A DNA stretch of 64,000 nucleotides from Symmachiella dynata (GTDB taxonomy: Bacteria; Planctomycetota; Planctomycetia; Planctomycetales; Planctomycetaceae), in NCBI RefSeq assembly GCF_007747995.1, contig NZ_CP036276.1, positions 2,967,001 to 3,031,000 on the forward strand, given 5' to 3'. Shown piece by piece: positions 9,025 through 18,314 of the stretch. Made by a program: the position numbers and the translations under genes. The notes beneath the pieces were generated by a model that was not told the origin of the DNA, searched no databases, and worked only from the letters and a program-made list of their open reading frames with translations. How positions within the stretch are numbered: the stretch's first letter is position 1; each line of letters begins with the position of its first letter.

Positions 9025-9489
9025 CTACGTGTCAGTTGGTACCGGTTTCCGGTGGTGGCGGATCCAGTGTGTTGCATAGTGTCGCAGAGCCTCCACATCG
9101 TGCGGACCGTCTGCATCACGGTATATTTCGTTGGCCAACTGTTCGCCGACCTGTTGGGGCAGGGGAGTTGGTGAATGCGTGGCCAACCATTCCGTCCATT
9201 GTGGGCCTGACAAGCCTGCCAATGTGATTCGCGGTGTCGTGACCAGCGCGGTGCGTCTTAAAATTTCCGATACGGCTGCGGCTGTGTGCGCAGAATCCAG
9301 CTCACGAAGCGCCGCGCGGCGATACGCATTGGCCCGCCACTTTTGCCAGGCCCGAATCGTGAAAAAAAACAGCAGCGCAACCAAGAGTGCCAACAGCACA
9401 TACCATCCGGGCGCCGGCGGCCACCAGGGAACCGGTGGGGGCACGACGATATCGTGCAAGCGATCAAGGCTAGTGGCGGAGCCATTCAT
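9025..9489 (-). CDS. DUF4381-type membrane protein of the Bat operon
   Basis: The protein has 154 residues and starts at the ATG at 9489, which overlaps the upstream stop as ATGA. A Pro/Trp-rich leader (HDIVVPPPVPWWPPAPGW) precedes one membrane helix (YVLLALLVALLFFFTI). A basic cytoplasmic part with conserved-looking helices follows (LRELDSAHTAAAVSEILRRT, LSGPQWTEWLATHS). This order is typical of DUF4381, which is nearly always found in moxR-DUF58-bat loci. It has no known enzymatic role. A longer frame upstream overlaps the DUF58 gene heavily and is not the start. Confidence 0.87.
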   Translation of the reverse strand: MNGSATSLDRLHDIVVPPPVPWWPPAPGWYVLLALLVALLFFFTIRAWQKWRANAYRRAALRELDSAHTAAAVSEILRRTALVTTPRITLAGLSGPQWTEWLATHSPTPLPQQVGEQLANEIYRDADGPHDVEALRHYATHWIRHHRKPVPTDT

Positions 9490-10406
9490 GAAAAGCGAGG
9501 ATGGTTTCCCAAAATTGCTCGGACTTGGGCCGGGACGGAATGTGCGGTTGAGATCGGCATTACGGGGACGCGCAGCACGCGGAAGATCTCCTTCCACTGA
9601 TCCAGCCGCTGTTGAAACGCGTCTTGAAAACGCTGCGAAAATTCCGTACCCACAGGGACTTCGCGAATTGCCGTCGAGTCGCTCGCGAGCATTCCAGGTG
9701 AACCGGAGAGGGAGATGCCCAACGGATCGTAGACGGCGACCACCAGGACATCGTTATGGGCGGAAAGCAATGCCGCCAATTGCCGCGTTTCGTCATCCGC
9801 GCCGTCCAGATCGCTGATCAGCACCACAAGGTGATCATGTTTGGCAACTTGCAATGCACGCTGGAGGGCGTGATTGAGCGTGACTTCTCCACCGGTAAAT
9901 GCCGCTTCGGCGAGGCGATTGTTGGATTGTTCGATGACATGCAACAACTGCAGCACGCGAGTTTGACTGCGGTGCGGACGGACTTCGATGAGTTCCTCGT
10001 TATTGAAGACGATACCGCCGACACGGTCGCCCCCGTCGAGCGCTCGCCAAGCCCCTAACGCGGCCAATTCCGCTGCGGCGACTGATTTCATGGACAACCG
10101 GCTTCCAAAAAACATGGGGGAACGTTGATCGACAACGAGCAGGACCGGACGTTCTCGTTCTTCATTGTAGACGCGCACGTGCGGCTTGCGGAGCCGCGCC
10201 GTTGCTTTCCAGTCGATGGTGCGAACATCGTCACCTTGGTGGTAATGGCGTAATTCCGCAAAGGCTAGGCCTCGTCCCCGCAGGCGAGAAGCGTGTCGCC
10301 CGGATAACAAAGAACCAGCCGGTTGACGTGGCAGTAATGAAAACCCGCGCGCATCTGCCTTGAGCAGCATTAATTCTTCTAATGTGACAGTGATGCGTGC
10401 TTGCAT
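9486..10406 (-). CDS. DUF58 domain protein
   Basis: The 306-residue cytoplasmic protein carries the DUF58 core: GRGLAFAELRHYHQGDDV, TIDWKATARLRKPHVR and a VWA-like fold thereafter (VLLVVDQRSPM, LVVLISDLDGADDE). DUF58 proteins are encoded beside MoxR and Bat proteins and are thought to be partners of the MoxR ATPase. It lies 10 bases after moxR and overlaps the DUF4381 gene by four bases. The VWA-like MIDAS is incomplete (DQRSPM), as is usual in this family. Confidence 0.93.
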   Translation of the reverse strand: MQARITVTLEELMLLKADARGFSLLPRQPAGSLLSGRHASRLRGRGLAFAELRHYHQGDDVRTIDWKATARLRKPHVRVYNEERERPVLLVVDQRSPMFFGSRLSMKSVAAAELAALGAWRALDGGDRVGGIVFNNEELIEVRPHRSQTRVLQLLHVIEQSNNRLAEAAFTGGEVTLNHALQRALQVAKHDHLVVLISDLDGADDETRQLAALLSAHNDVLVVAVYDPLGISLSGSPGMLASDSTAIREVPVGTEFSQRFQDAFQQRLDQWKEIFRVLRVPVMPISTAHSVPAQVRAILGNHPRFS

Positions 10407-10416
10407 AGGGTTTGCC

Positions 10417-11376
10417 TCAAACCGGCACCACGTTTTTCAGTAGCGACTCGATGACTTCGGTGCGGGTGACTCCGGCCGCTTCGGCCTCATAGGTGAGGTG
10501 AATCCGGTGAGCCAGGCAGGCCGGAGCGACTGCCCGGATATTGTCGGGAGAAACGAAGTCTTGTCCCTGCAACCAAGCATGTGCACGGGCAGCTGCATCG
10601 AGGGCTAATGTCCCTCGGGGGCTGGCGCCTAAGCGAATCCAATTGGACAATTCGCCTTCATATTGCTTTGGATTACGCGTCGCAAGCACCAGATCGACGA
10701 GGTACCGCTCGGCCGCTTCGGCCACATGCACGGCATGCACTTGCCGTCGTGCTTCGAAAACGACCTCCTGTGGAATCGGCGAAATCGGCGCCACAGCGGT
10801 TCCCGATTTCTCACCGCGGACCAGCCGCAAAATCGCTGCTTCGTTTTTACTGGCGGGATAGTCGACACGAACATAAAGCAAAAAACGATCCATTTGCGCC
10901 TCGGGCAATGGATAGGTGCCTTCTTGCTCGATGGGATTCTGTGTGGCCAACACTAGAAATAATTCCGGTAGCTTGTGCGTCTGGCCAGCCACGGTGACTT
11001 GCCGTTCTTCCATCGCTTCGAGCAGGGCCGACTGGACTTTGGCGGGCGCCCGGTTGATTTCATCGGCTAAAATCAAGTTGCCGAAAATCGGTCCCGGTTG
11101 AAATTCAAACGTCGCCGTCTGCTCGCGATAAATCTCCGAACCGGTCACGTCCGAGGGGAGCAAGTCGGGGGTGAATTGAATGCGGCCGAAATGGCTTTCG
11201 ACGAGACTGGAAAGCGTTTTGACGCTGCGAGTTTTTGCCGTACCGGGCAACCCCTCCATCAAGACATGCCCATCGGCCAGCAGGGCAATCAGAATCCGCT
11301 CGACAACATCCCGCTGGCCAATCACCGAAGCGTTCATGGCATCCGCGATTTTCAATACCGCCTCACGGGGCTCCAT
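10417..11376 (-). CDS. moxR: MoxR-family AAA+ ATPase
   Basis: The 319-residue AAA+ protein has Walker A GLPGTAKT (residues 42-49), Walker B ILADEINRAP, sensor region ATQNPIEQEGTYPLPEAQMD and a C-terminal lid (NWIRLGASPRGTLAL). MoxR ATPases act as chaperones that activate or assemble complexes containing VWA proteins, here most likely BatA/BatB and the DUF58 protein. It is the first gene of a seven-gene minus-strand unit running to 5179. No strong promoter was recognised in the 230 bases upstream. Confidence 0.96.
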   Translation of the reverse strand: MEPREAVLKIADAMNASVIGQRDVVERILIALLADGHVLMEGLPGTAKTRSVKTLSSLVESHFGRIQFTPDLLPSDVTGSEIYREQTATFEFQPGPIFGNLILADEINRAPAKVQSALLEAMEERQVTVAGQTHKLPELFLVLATQNPIEQEGTYPLPEAQMDRFLLYVRVDYPASKNEAAILRLVRGEKSGTAVAPISPIPQEVVFEARRQVHAVHVAEAAERYLVDLVLATRNPKQYEGELSNWIRLGASPRGTLALDAAARAHAWLQGQDFVSPDNIRAVAPACLAHRIHLTYEAEAAGVTRTEVIESLLKNVVPV

Positions 11377-11564
11377 TTCACACTCCGTCTATAAATCGAT
11401 GAGCCGCGCCCAATAAAAAACTATCGGCGAGATTGTTATAAACGATGATCTGTCGCGGTGAGGTGGATTCGTCGCGGCGGCTACACATCCGCGAGACAGC
11501 GGAATTGCTCGACTGTTTTTTACCGATGGCGGGAATCGTGTTCACAGTGCTCACAGCATGAAGT

Positions 11565-11596
11565 AAAAACCGGGCGCCTGGATGAGACGCCCGGTT
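11565..11596 (-). terminator. Rho-independent terminator after the sulfatase gene
   Basis: On the minus strand, ACCGGGCG (11588-11595) pairs with CGCCCGGT (11569-11576) over an 11-base loop and is followed by T residues (complement of 11565-11569). It sits 14 bases past the sulfatase stop. Confidence 0.85.
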
Positions 11597-11609
11597 CCAA
11601 TCGACAGGG

Positions 11610-13166
11610 CTAGTGAGTTGCGCCGGAAAGCTTTTCCATGACCTCATCCAGATTGAAGCTCGCCGGCTTTTGCCGCGGCGGGTAATCCTTGAAGGTCGCT
11701 AAGAAATTGCCGGCATATTGTTGTGCCGGGACAAGCAGAAAAGCGTGGTCCAACAGCCAATCGTAATAGGTGTTGGAGGTGATGTCGGCTTGCTCGTACG
11801 GGTCGGCGCGCAAGTCAAACATTTTGGGGAGTCGCAGCGCGGTAAACGGTTCGGCCCAAACCTTGAGTGTTCCCCGGGCACGCTGTTCAAGGAATACGAG
11901 TTTCCAGTTCTCAAACCGCATTCCCACGATCTGACCGTCATCATTAAAGTAAAAGAACGACTCTCGCGGAGACCTCTCCTCTTTGCCGGTGAGGTAGGGA
12001 AGCAGGTTGTACCCATCGAGGTGCACTTTGAACGTCTTCCCGTCCGCTTTGTGTCCCTTAAGAAGTTTCTCCTTGACATCGTCCTCACCCACGGCGGCGA
12101 GAAACGTGGGCAGCCAATCCAGCCCGCTGACAATCTCGTTGGAAACGGTGGCTGGTTTGATCTTGCCGGGCCAGCGGATCGCGCAGGGGACGCGGAAGGC
12201 GCCTTCCCAGTTCGAGTTCTTTTCATTACGAAACGGGCTTAGACCAGCGTCGGGCCAAGTGTTCTTGTGCGGACCGTTGTCGGTTGTGTAGAGCACGATC
12301 GTATTGTCGGCGATCTTTAGTTCATCGAGTTTGTCCAGCAGTTTGCCCACATCGGCGTCATGCTCAAGCATCCCGTCCGCATACTCTGTGCGGGAGGTTA
12401 AACCGGGTTTGTCGCGGAGTTCATCCCGGACGTGCGTGCGAAAGTGCATCCGTGTGGCATTCCACCAGCAAAAGAAGGGCTTATCCGCCTTCGCTTGCCG
12501 TTCAATGAAGTCGATGGCTGCATTGGACGTCTCATCGTCGATGGTTTCCATCCGCTTTTTGGTGAGCGGACCGGTGTCTTCAATCTTGCCATCAGCGCTC
12601 GACTTGATGACGCCGCGGGGACCGAATTTTTTTCTGAAATCAGGATTTACAGGGTAGTTCCGGTTTTCCGGTTCCTCTTCTGCGTTGAGGTGGTAAAGGT
12701 TCCCCAGAAATTCGTCGAAACCGTGATTCGTAGGCAAGAACTCGTCGCGGTCTCCCAAGTGGTTTTTGCCAAATTGTCCCGTCGCATAACCGTGCGGCTT
12801 GAGCAACTCCGCGATCGTGGGGTCTTCGGCCTGCAGGCCCAATTTGGCGCCGGGAAGGCCCACTTTGGAGAGTCCGGTGCGGTAAGTGCACTGTCCGGTC
12901 AGAAACGTCGACCTGCCAGCCGTGCAACTTTGCTCGGCGTAGTAGTCAGTGAAGATGACCCCTTCTCGGGCAATGCGGTCAATGTTCGGTGTGCGATAAC
13001 CGACAAGTCCCATCGTATAAGCGGAGACATTTGTCTGCCCGATATCGTCACCAAAGATGACGAGAATATTGGGCTTTTTCTCTTGGGCACGTGCGTCAGA
13101 AACACCGACCGCAAATACGGCCAGGACCAACAGGGAAAGAGACAAGGTTCGAATCGTGGGCCTCAT
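11610..13166 (-). CDS. Exported arylsulfatase-type sulfatase
   Basis: The 518-residue enzyme has a signal peptide (LSLSLLVLAVFAVGVSDARA). The type I sulfatase signature CTAGRSTFLTG has its Cys at residue 81, which needs oxidation to formylglycine for activity. Metal ligands are visible as FGDD (residues 39-41) and TTDNGPHKNTW. It probably removes sulfate from a polysaccharide or glycan outside the cytoplasm. Planctomycetes carry many such enzymes, and the substrate cannot be read from this sequence. No formylglycine-generating enzyme is encoded in the window. The gene stands alone with its own terminator. The C terminus (about residues 430-518) is typical of family members with a small C-terminal subdomain. 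Confidence 0.96.
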   Translation of the reverse strand: MRPTIRTLSLSLLVLAVFAVGVSDARAQEKKPNILVIFGDDIGQTNVSAYTMGLVGYRTPNIDRIAREGVIFTDYYAEQSCTAGRSTFLTGQCTYRTGLSKVGLPGAKLGLQAEDPTIAELLKPHGYATGQFGKNHLGDRDEFLPTNHGFDEFLGNLYHLNAEEEPENRNYPVNPDFRKKFGPRGVIKSSADGKIEDTGPLTKKRMETIDDETSNAAIDFIERQAKADKPFFCWWNATRMHFRTHVRDELRDKPGLTSRTEYADGMLEHDADVGKLLDKLDELKIADNTIVLYTTDNGPHKNTWPDAGLSPFRNEKNSNWEGAFRVPCAIRWPGKIKPATVSNEIVSGLDWLPTFLAAVGEDDVKEKLLKGHKADGKTFKVHLDGYNLLPYLTGKEERSPRESFFYFNDDGQIVGMRFENWKLVFLEQRARGTLKVWAEPFTALRLPKMFDLRADPYEQADITSNTYYDWLLDHAFLLVPAQQYAGNFLATFKDYPPRQKPASFNLDEVMEKLSGATH

Positions 13167-13794
13167 GACGTCGAATCTCCAGCAAGAAGTGAGTGTTGTT
13201 GAAACGGCCAGAGGTGTACGGCTTGAGGTGCTGGGAAATGGTACACGTTTGGCCCTCTCTACGGATTGAGATCAGTGTCGTATTTCTAACTTGATTTCCG
13301 CTCGGTTGCAAGTTCCCTAGTATGGGGAATTGTCGTACGTTCACTGTTTGAAATTGCTCAGTGAGCGAAGTCTTTACATTGGAGTATGTGCATGTTCTTA
13401 AGGATGCGTGAAGAGACTACCTCACTGGGGCTGGAAACAAACTTGATTCAATCCCAATCTTCGGTCCACCCCTCGATACACGGTTGAATTGTATGTTGGA
13501 CGAAGTTCGTTTTAACCGAACTTGATACGCATAGCTCTATGCCAACACAGTTGCGTTCGCGCGTAAAGTGCCGTATGCAATAGCCAGAGAACTCATGAAG
13601 AGATGAATCGAGAACGCATCAACATCCTCGCAATCTTTGCACGGTATCGAACAACTCTAGTGCATTGTCACGATGGATGGTTGGGGTAGAGTCCCGATGG
13701 CTGTACCAGTGCCACCACAGACCTATCTGACTACACCAGAATACTGGCAGAGAGCGTGGCGACTGTCTGTTCGGCATCCGCGAAGCGGATGACG
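13167..13794. other. 628-base intergenic region without a convincing gene
   Basis: No open frame here has a credible start or composition. An open frame reaching in from 14089 on the minus strand is the shifted shadow of pgsA. A compact hairpin at 13775-13791 is listed separately. Nothing else could be assigned. Confidence 0.5.
13775..13791. repeat. Perfect hairpin just after pgsA
   Basis: CATCCGC (13775-13781) and GCGGATG (13785-13791) form a 7-base stem with a GAA loop, four bases beyond the pgsA stop. There is no T run, so it may stabilise the 3' end rather than terminate. Confidence 0.4.
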
Positions 13795-14415
13795 TTACCC
13801 CTGCCGCAGCAGTTTCGCTCCGCGGACGATATAAATCAGCCCGCTCCAAACAGTGGAGATGATCGCTCCCCACAACAGGATGTCGCGGAGCAGGAAAAAC
13901 TGATCGGCAGAGGGCGATTCGGTGATCTCGGGTGCCAGCGACATTAAGCTGGCGGCGACAGCAACGCATTGTAGGGCCATTTTGATTTTTCCGCTCCAAG
14001 CTGCGGAGAAGTCCTTGCCTTGTTGCTCTAAAAACCCGCGCAGGCCAGTGACGAACATTTCGCGGCCGATCACGATCATCACCATCCACGCGTTGATTCC
14101 TGATCCGGTTTTGGCCAACAGGAAGATAAACGCCCCGCAGATGATGAATTTGTCGACGAACGGATCAAGAATCCGCCCCAGCACGGTCACCATGCCGTAT
14201 CGGCGAGCAATGAATCCATCGAGCGCATCGGTCGCAGCTGCGATCACGAAAACAACGACGCTCGTCTTCCAATACCCCCGATAGTCTATCAGCGCAAAGA
14301 GCACGATCGCCAAGATCAATCGGCTCATGGTGATCGCGTTCGGCCAATTCAGCGAATTTCGGCCGAGATGATTGTCAGACGCAGTGGACGTCTTTTCTGG
14401 TTTTGTGGTAGCCAT
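13795..14415 (-). CDS. pgsA: CDP-diacylglycerol--glycerol-3-phosphate 3-phosphatidyltransferase
   Basis: This 206-residue integral membrane enzyme belongs to the CDP-alcohol phosphatidyltransferase family. The active-site pattern is complete: D63, D66-G67, A70-R71, G80, D84 and D88 (in TDALDGFIARR and GRILDPFVDK). It transfers a phosphatidyl group from CDP-diacylglycerol to glycerol-3-phosphate, the first committed step to phosphatidylglycerol. The length fits PgsA, and the order rimO-pgsA is common in bacteria. It lies 15 bases after rimO, so the two are likely co-transcribed. Another CDP-alcohol specificity cannot be fully excluded by eye. Confidence 0.9.
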   Translation of the reverse strand: MATTKPEKTSTASDNHLGRNSLNWPNAITMSRLILAIVLFALIDYRGYWKTSVVVFVIAAATDALDGFIARRYGMVTVLGRILDPFVDKFIICGAFIFLLAKTGSGINAWMVMIVIGREMFVTGLRGFLEQQGKDFSAAWSGKIKMALQCVAVAASLMSLAPEITESPSADQFFLLRDILLWGAIISTVWSGLIYIVRGAKLLRQG

Positions 14416-14430
14416 AAAATCGTCGATTGC

Positions 14431-15867
14431 CTATGCCGTTTCCAGTTCCGATGCAATTCCCACAAGATCATAGTCATGCCGTGCGGTGATTTCGACCGGC
14501 ACCATATCTCCGACGTTGATGTCGGTTCCCGTCACATAGATATTGCCGTCGATTTCCGGAGCATCGGCATACGTACGTCCGAGCCACGTGTTGTCTTCGA
14601 CATGCGCGTCGATGAGTACATCCAATTCATAGCCGACCAAGGAATCACTGAAATCAAACGCAATTTGTTGTTGCGTCGACATCAACTCATCCATCCGTTG
14701 CTGTTTGACTTCTTCGGGCAGATGGTCGGGCAACTTCACTGCGGGAGTGTCCGGTTCTAACGAATAGGTGAAGACGCCCATGCGTTCGAATTTGATGTCG
14801 CTCACAAAATCCTTGAGTTCGCGGAATTGCGCATCCGTTTCGCCCGGGAAGCCAACCACAAATGTTGTTCGCATGACAACATTCGGAATCCGTTCTCGTA
14901 GTTTTTTTACCAGCGCTACGCTGTCCGTTTTGTTCACGCGTCGTTGCATGCGTTTGAGCATCGTGTCATTGATGTGCTGCAGCGGCATGTCGAGGTAGGG
15001 GATGATCTTGTTTGATGCGGCGATCGTGTCGATCAATTGATCCGTGAAGTTGATGGGATACAAATACATCAGCCGGATCCAGTCAATGCCCTCGACCTGC
15101 TCCAATTCTTTGAGCAACTCGGTGAGGCGGACTTCGCCATACAAATCCAATCCGTAGTACGTGGTATCCTGGGCCACGATATTCAATTCGCGGACCCCGT
15201 CGGCGGCCAATTCCTGGGCCTCAGCGATCACCAATTCAATCGGTTTGGTGGCATGCTTGCCGCGCATTTTGGGGATTGCACAAAAGGTGCAGGTACGATC
15301 GCACCCTTCGGATATTTTCAGGTATGCGAAATGCGACGGTGTGATGCGAAGTCGCGAGCGGTCATCGAGTGCGCGGATGGGGGCGGGGCGGAAGACCTCG
15401 CGTTGTTCGCGTGCTCCACCGATCAAACGGTCGGCGACTCGGGTGATTTCTTCGCGTCCGAAGACTCCGACCACATGATCAATTTCGGGCATCTCCTCCA
15501 GTAGGCTGCCTCCCATGCGTTCCGGCAGGCAGCCGGCCACAATCAATCCCTTGGTGCGGCCGCGGCGTTTGAGATCCAACATCTCATGAATCACACCTTT
15601 GGATTCATCCCGCGCGCTTTCGATGAAACCGCAGGTGTTGACGATCACAAAATCGGCCCCGTCCGGTTCCGACACAAGGGAATAACCATCCAATGACAGC
15701 GCACCGAGCATGCGTTCGCTGTCAATTAGGTTTTTGGGACATCCTAAACTGACAAATGCGTACGTCCCCTTGGAATAGCGCGTTTCCCCTTCGGGGTCGG
15801 CGACCTGGGGCAGGGGAGGGGCTGGCTGGTCAACAATCGGCAAAGATTTCATGGACAAACTCGGCAT
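14431..15867 (-). CDS. rimO: Ribosomal protein uS12 methylthiotransferase RimO
   Basis: The 478-residue enzyme has the three domains of methylthiotransferases. The N-terminal UPF0004 domain has three cluster cysteines (C43, C79, C113). The radical SAM domain has CDRTCTFC (C189, C193, C196). A C-terminal TRAM domain binds the substrate (near LVGYELDVLIDAHVEDNTW). The start region FVSLGCPKNLIDSERM and the sequence GCDRTCTFCAIPKMRG are diagnostic of RimO rather than MiaB. RimO attaches a methylthio group to an Asp of ribosomal protein S12. An N-terminal extension of about 33 residues precedes the domain. ATG 15867 is used here; ATG 15852 is an alternative. Confidence 0.96.
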   Translation of the reverse strand: MPSLSMKSLPIVDQPAPPLPQVADPEGETRYSKGTYAFVSLGCPKNLIDSERMLGALSLDGYSLVSEPDGADFVIVNTCGFIESARDESKGVIHEMLDLKRRGRTKGLIVAGCLPERMGGSLLEEMPEIDHVVGVFGREEITRVADRLIGGAREQREVFRPAPIRALDDRSRLRITPSHFAYLKISEGCDRTCTFCAIPKMRGKHATKPIELVIAEAQELAADGVRELNIVAQDTTYYGLDLYGEVRLTELLKELEQVEGIDWIRLMYLYPINFTDQLIDTIAASNKIIPYLDMPLQHINDTMLKRMQRRVNKTDSVALVKKLRERIPNVVMRTTFVVGFPGETDAQFRELKDFVSDIKFERMGVFTYSLEPDTPAVKLPDHLPEEVKQQRMDELMSTQQQIAFDFSDSLVGYELDVLIDAHVEDNTWLGRTYADAPEIDGNIYVTGTDINVGDMVPVEITARHDYDLVGIASELETA

Positions 15868-16044
15868 TCGCTGTTGGCGACTCCCACCAATTGCAATGCC
15901 GGTTCATACGCGTTTTGGGCGCGTGGCGACCCCAAAAGTCGAAGTGACTTGCAACGGGCGGGTAATCAGATGATTCGCCAAGAGTTTAGCGGTCCTGGAG
16001 CGAACTTGATAGGGAACGCCGCTGCTCTCGCGATTTGGGCAAGC

Positions 16045-16641
16045 TCAGTCATTGGCCGGGTCGAGACCATGCTTGGCATAGATTTCGGCCTTCAATTTGA
16101 GATCCTGTAGGACCGCAAGTTCGCCCGTTGTCTCGTCATAGCCATACATTTCGTACGGCCGTAATTTGGCGAATTCGACGTTATTCTCCTTCATGATTTT
16201 CTTGAATTCCTCCAGGCTGGGGAATTTTTCATGCTGGGCTTGATAAAGTTTGACCGCATTTTGCATCCCGAACATGCTCACCCGGCCCGCCATACGAAAA
16301 TACAACGTTCCAGCACCGGAGATCGGATCGGTGATGTTTAGCTTTTGATCAGCCACCGATTGAATGTTCGGATCATCCCGAATGGCAGCCATGTCGACGA
16401 CCTCAGCAGTCGTTTTGCCGATGATGCTTTTGGACTTACGCTCGGGGGCTTTGTTTTGATTGGGCTGCTGTTGTGCGTTGGCATCCTTTTTAGGGGCCTC
16501 CATTCCCACCATGCCGCCGCCGGCACCAGGAACGGCAATACCGGGTGGGGCGGCCGGTTGGCGTTTTTCTTCGCCCACGTCATTCATTTCATCACAGCCT
16601 ACGCAGACGGTTAATATCGCCGCTATCATTGCATAGCGCAT
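16045..16641 (-). CDS. Putative lipoprotein, paralogue of its upstream neighbour
   Basis: Starting at ATG 16641, the protein has 198 residues, a lipoprotein signal (MRYAMIAAILTVCVGC, lipid-attachment Cys at residue 16) and a Gly/Pro/Gln-rich linker. The C-terminal third (YQAQHEKFPSLEEFKKIM, RPYEMYGYDETTGELAVL) matches the end of the neighbouring lipoprotein residue by residue, including the YGYD motif. The two are therefore tandem paralogues that have diverged in their linkers. The longer frame from 16710 would begin inside the upstream gene and lose the lipobox. The function is unknown; it should be anchored to a membrane facing the periplasm. The gap to the neighbour is 46 bases. Confidence 0.75.
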   Translation of the reverse strand: MRYAMIAAILTVCVGCDEMNDVGEEKRQPAAPPGIAVPGAGGGMVGMEAPKKDANAQQQPNQNKAPERKSKSIIGKTTAEVVDMAAIRDDPNIQSVADQKLNITDPISGAGTLYFRMAGRVSMFGMQNAVKLYQAQHEKFPSLEEFKKIMKENNVEFAKLRPYEMYGYDETTGELAVLQDLKLKAEIYAKHGLDPAND

Positions 16642-16687
16642 GTTTGGCCCTTTGTTGTCGAGTTGTGTTTGAATTGTCTTCATCCGT

Positions 16688-17155
16688 TTAATCCCTTGCC
16701 CATTCCCCATCTTCGTTGATGCCCGCTTTTTTATAGCGTTCTGCTTTGTCCTTTTTGTCTTCCAGAACCATCACGCGGCCCGATTCTGCATCGTAGCCGT
16801 ATTTTTGGTAAGGGGGGAGCATGACGAATTTCATGCCTTCCCCTTTGACGAGCTTCATGAATTCTTCGTAGGTCGGATAGCGATTGTTCTCGACCTCGTA
16901 CATCGCCACCCGTTGTTGCGCCTGCATGGTGCTGAATTGGCTGGTTATGGCGGTATAGGCTGTCATCGACTGCGAGATGGGGTCGTTGCCCCGCAGCTTA
17001 TTTTCCACTTCCACAATGTTTTTATTCTGCAGTTCGACCTGGGCGTCAAAAACTTCCTGCGTCATTTTTTTAAAATTGCTCTCACGCTTTGGCTTCTTGG
17101 AGTTTTCGCACCCCAGACAAACCAGTAACGATAAACAGGCGAGCAGAAAACGCAT
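16688..17155 (-). CDS. Putative lipoprotein with YGYD-type C-terminal domain
   Basis: The 155-residue protein has a classic lipoprotein signal (LLACLSLLVCLGC, Cys at residue 16). A Lys-rich stretch and a coiled-coil-like middle follow (FDAQVELQNKNIVEVENKLRG). The C-terminal domain contains MYEVENNRYPTYEEFMKLV and PYQKYGYDAESGRVMVLED. This domain recurs in the downstream gene. The pattern of a helix, then YPTYEEF, then a short beta hairpin resembles small domains seen at the ends of pseudopilin-like proteins, but the match is not good enough to name a family. It is the first of a two-gene minus-strand unit. Confidence 0.78.
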   Translation of the reverse strand: MRFLLACLSLLVCLGCENSKKPKRESNFKKMTQEVFDAQVELQNKNIVEVENKLRGNDPISQSMTAYTAITSQFSTMQAQQRVAMYEVENNRYPTYEEFMKLVKGEGMKFVMLPPYQKYGYDAESGRVMVLEDKKDKAERYKKAGINEDGEWARD

Positions 17156-17335
17156 GGCAAACTAGTCCTTAGGAATCGATTGTCGCGTTGCACGAATCGG
17201 ATGGGCGGAGGTGAATTGCTGCGTCCCACGAACGTTTCTTATCTCCGCCCTAGGCCCAAGATTCAAGCCCAATCGACTGATCGACCGCATCGGACTCTGA
17301 AATCGGGAGCACAGCCCGTCGCCAACATTCAACAA

Positions 17336-18118
17336 TCAACGGGGCGGCAGCTGCCATTCGATGTCGCTGATGCGCTGCATTTCGTCGGTGCAGGTGAGAT
17401 TGAAATTCAATGGTGTGATCGTCACGAAGCCTTCGGTCAGGGCGGCGACGTCGGAGTTCAGTTCCGTGGGCGGGGTTTGTTCGGGATGCAAACCGCTCCA
17501 ATAGTAGGTCCGTCCACGGGGATCGGTCCGTTTTTCGAGCATCTCGCGATAGCGTTCCAACCCCATGGGGACGACTTTCACACCTAACGGCCAGTCTGCT
17601 TGGCATTTGGGAAAGTTGATATTCCATAGCGAACCGGGGGAGGGGTTGCCGGCGAGTAATTGTCCGATGAGATCGGTCGCCATCGCAGCGGTCGCTTCGT
17701 AGTCGGGGCGGGAATGAGTCGACAGTGAAACCGCGATCGATGTGACGCCGAAAAAGGCTCCTTCAATTGCAGCCGCGACCGTGCCGGAATACAGCACATT
17801 GATTCCCGCATTCGATCCGGAATTGATTCCGCTGACCACCAAATCGGGCTTCGGATCGCACAATTCCAACATCGCCGCTTTCACGCAATCCGCCGGACTC
17901 CCACCAACGGCGCGGCCGAAAAGTTCCTTCTCGCGATAGACATCATCGATGATCAACGGTTCCAAATAGGTGATCGAGTGGCTGACACCGCTCTGTTCAC
18001 TCGCCGGCGCCACCACCTGTACGTTTCCGAGTTGATCCAGCGACTGGCGCAGCGCCGCCAATCCCGGAGCAAAAATCCCATCGTCGTTGGTGAGCAAGAT
18101 ATTTCGACTGTTTCCCAA
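17336..18118 (-). CDS. surE: 5'-nucleotidase SurE
   Basis: The start is taken as TTG 18118 because a strong GGGAGG lies at 18125-18130, six bases upstream. The resulting 260-residue protein begins NSRNILLTNDDG, exactly where SurE proteins begin. An in-frame TTG at 18166 would add 16 residues that do not fit the fold. Metal ligands are visible in LTNDDG, in SGVSHS and in SGINSGSNAG. SurE is a cytoplasmic phosphatase acting on nucleoside monophosphates and is often tied to stationary-phase survival. The gene is not close enough to its neighbours to suggest an operon. Confidence 0.95.
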   Translation of the reverse strand: MGNSRNILLTNDDGIFAPGLAALRQSLDQLGNVQVVAPASEQSGVSHSITYLEPLIIDDVYREKELFGRAVGGSPADCVKAAMLELCDPKPDLVVSGINSGSNAGINVLYSGTVAAAIEGAFFGVTSIAVSLSTHSRPDYEATAAMATDLIGQLLAGNPSPGSLWNINFPKCQADWPLGVKVVPMGLERYREMLEKRTDPRGRTYYWSGLHPEQTPPTELNSDVAALTEGFVTITPLNFNLTCTDEMQRISDIEWQLPPR

Positions 18119-18314
18119 TGCATCCCTCCCTGCGGTGTTTTTCCTAACGGCGTAGCCGACCGTCAACGACTACCCCGCATCATTGAATGTAGTGCAGGAC
18201 AGCTTCGAGCCACGTGTTCAAAGATCTATCCTCAACGCATCTATGTACTTCATCGTAAGGGACAAAAACGCTGGGTGCCACTGAACACCGGCAGTGGCAA
18301 AAGGAGTCAGTTTG

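Noticed and set aside
13619-14089. 156-codon minus-strand frame overlapping pgsA
   Set aside because: It is a frame-shifted reading of pgsA plus intergenic sequence; no domain or start site.
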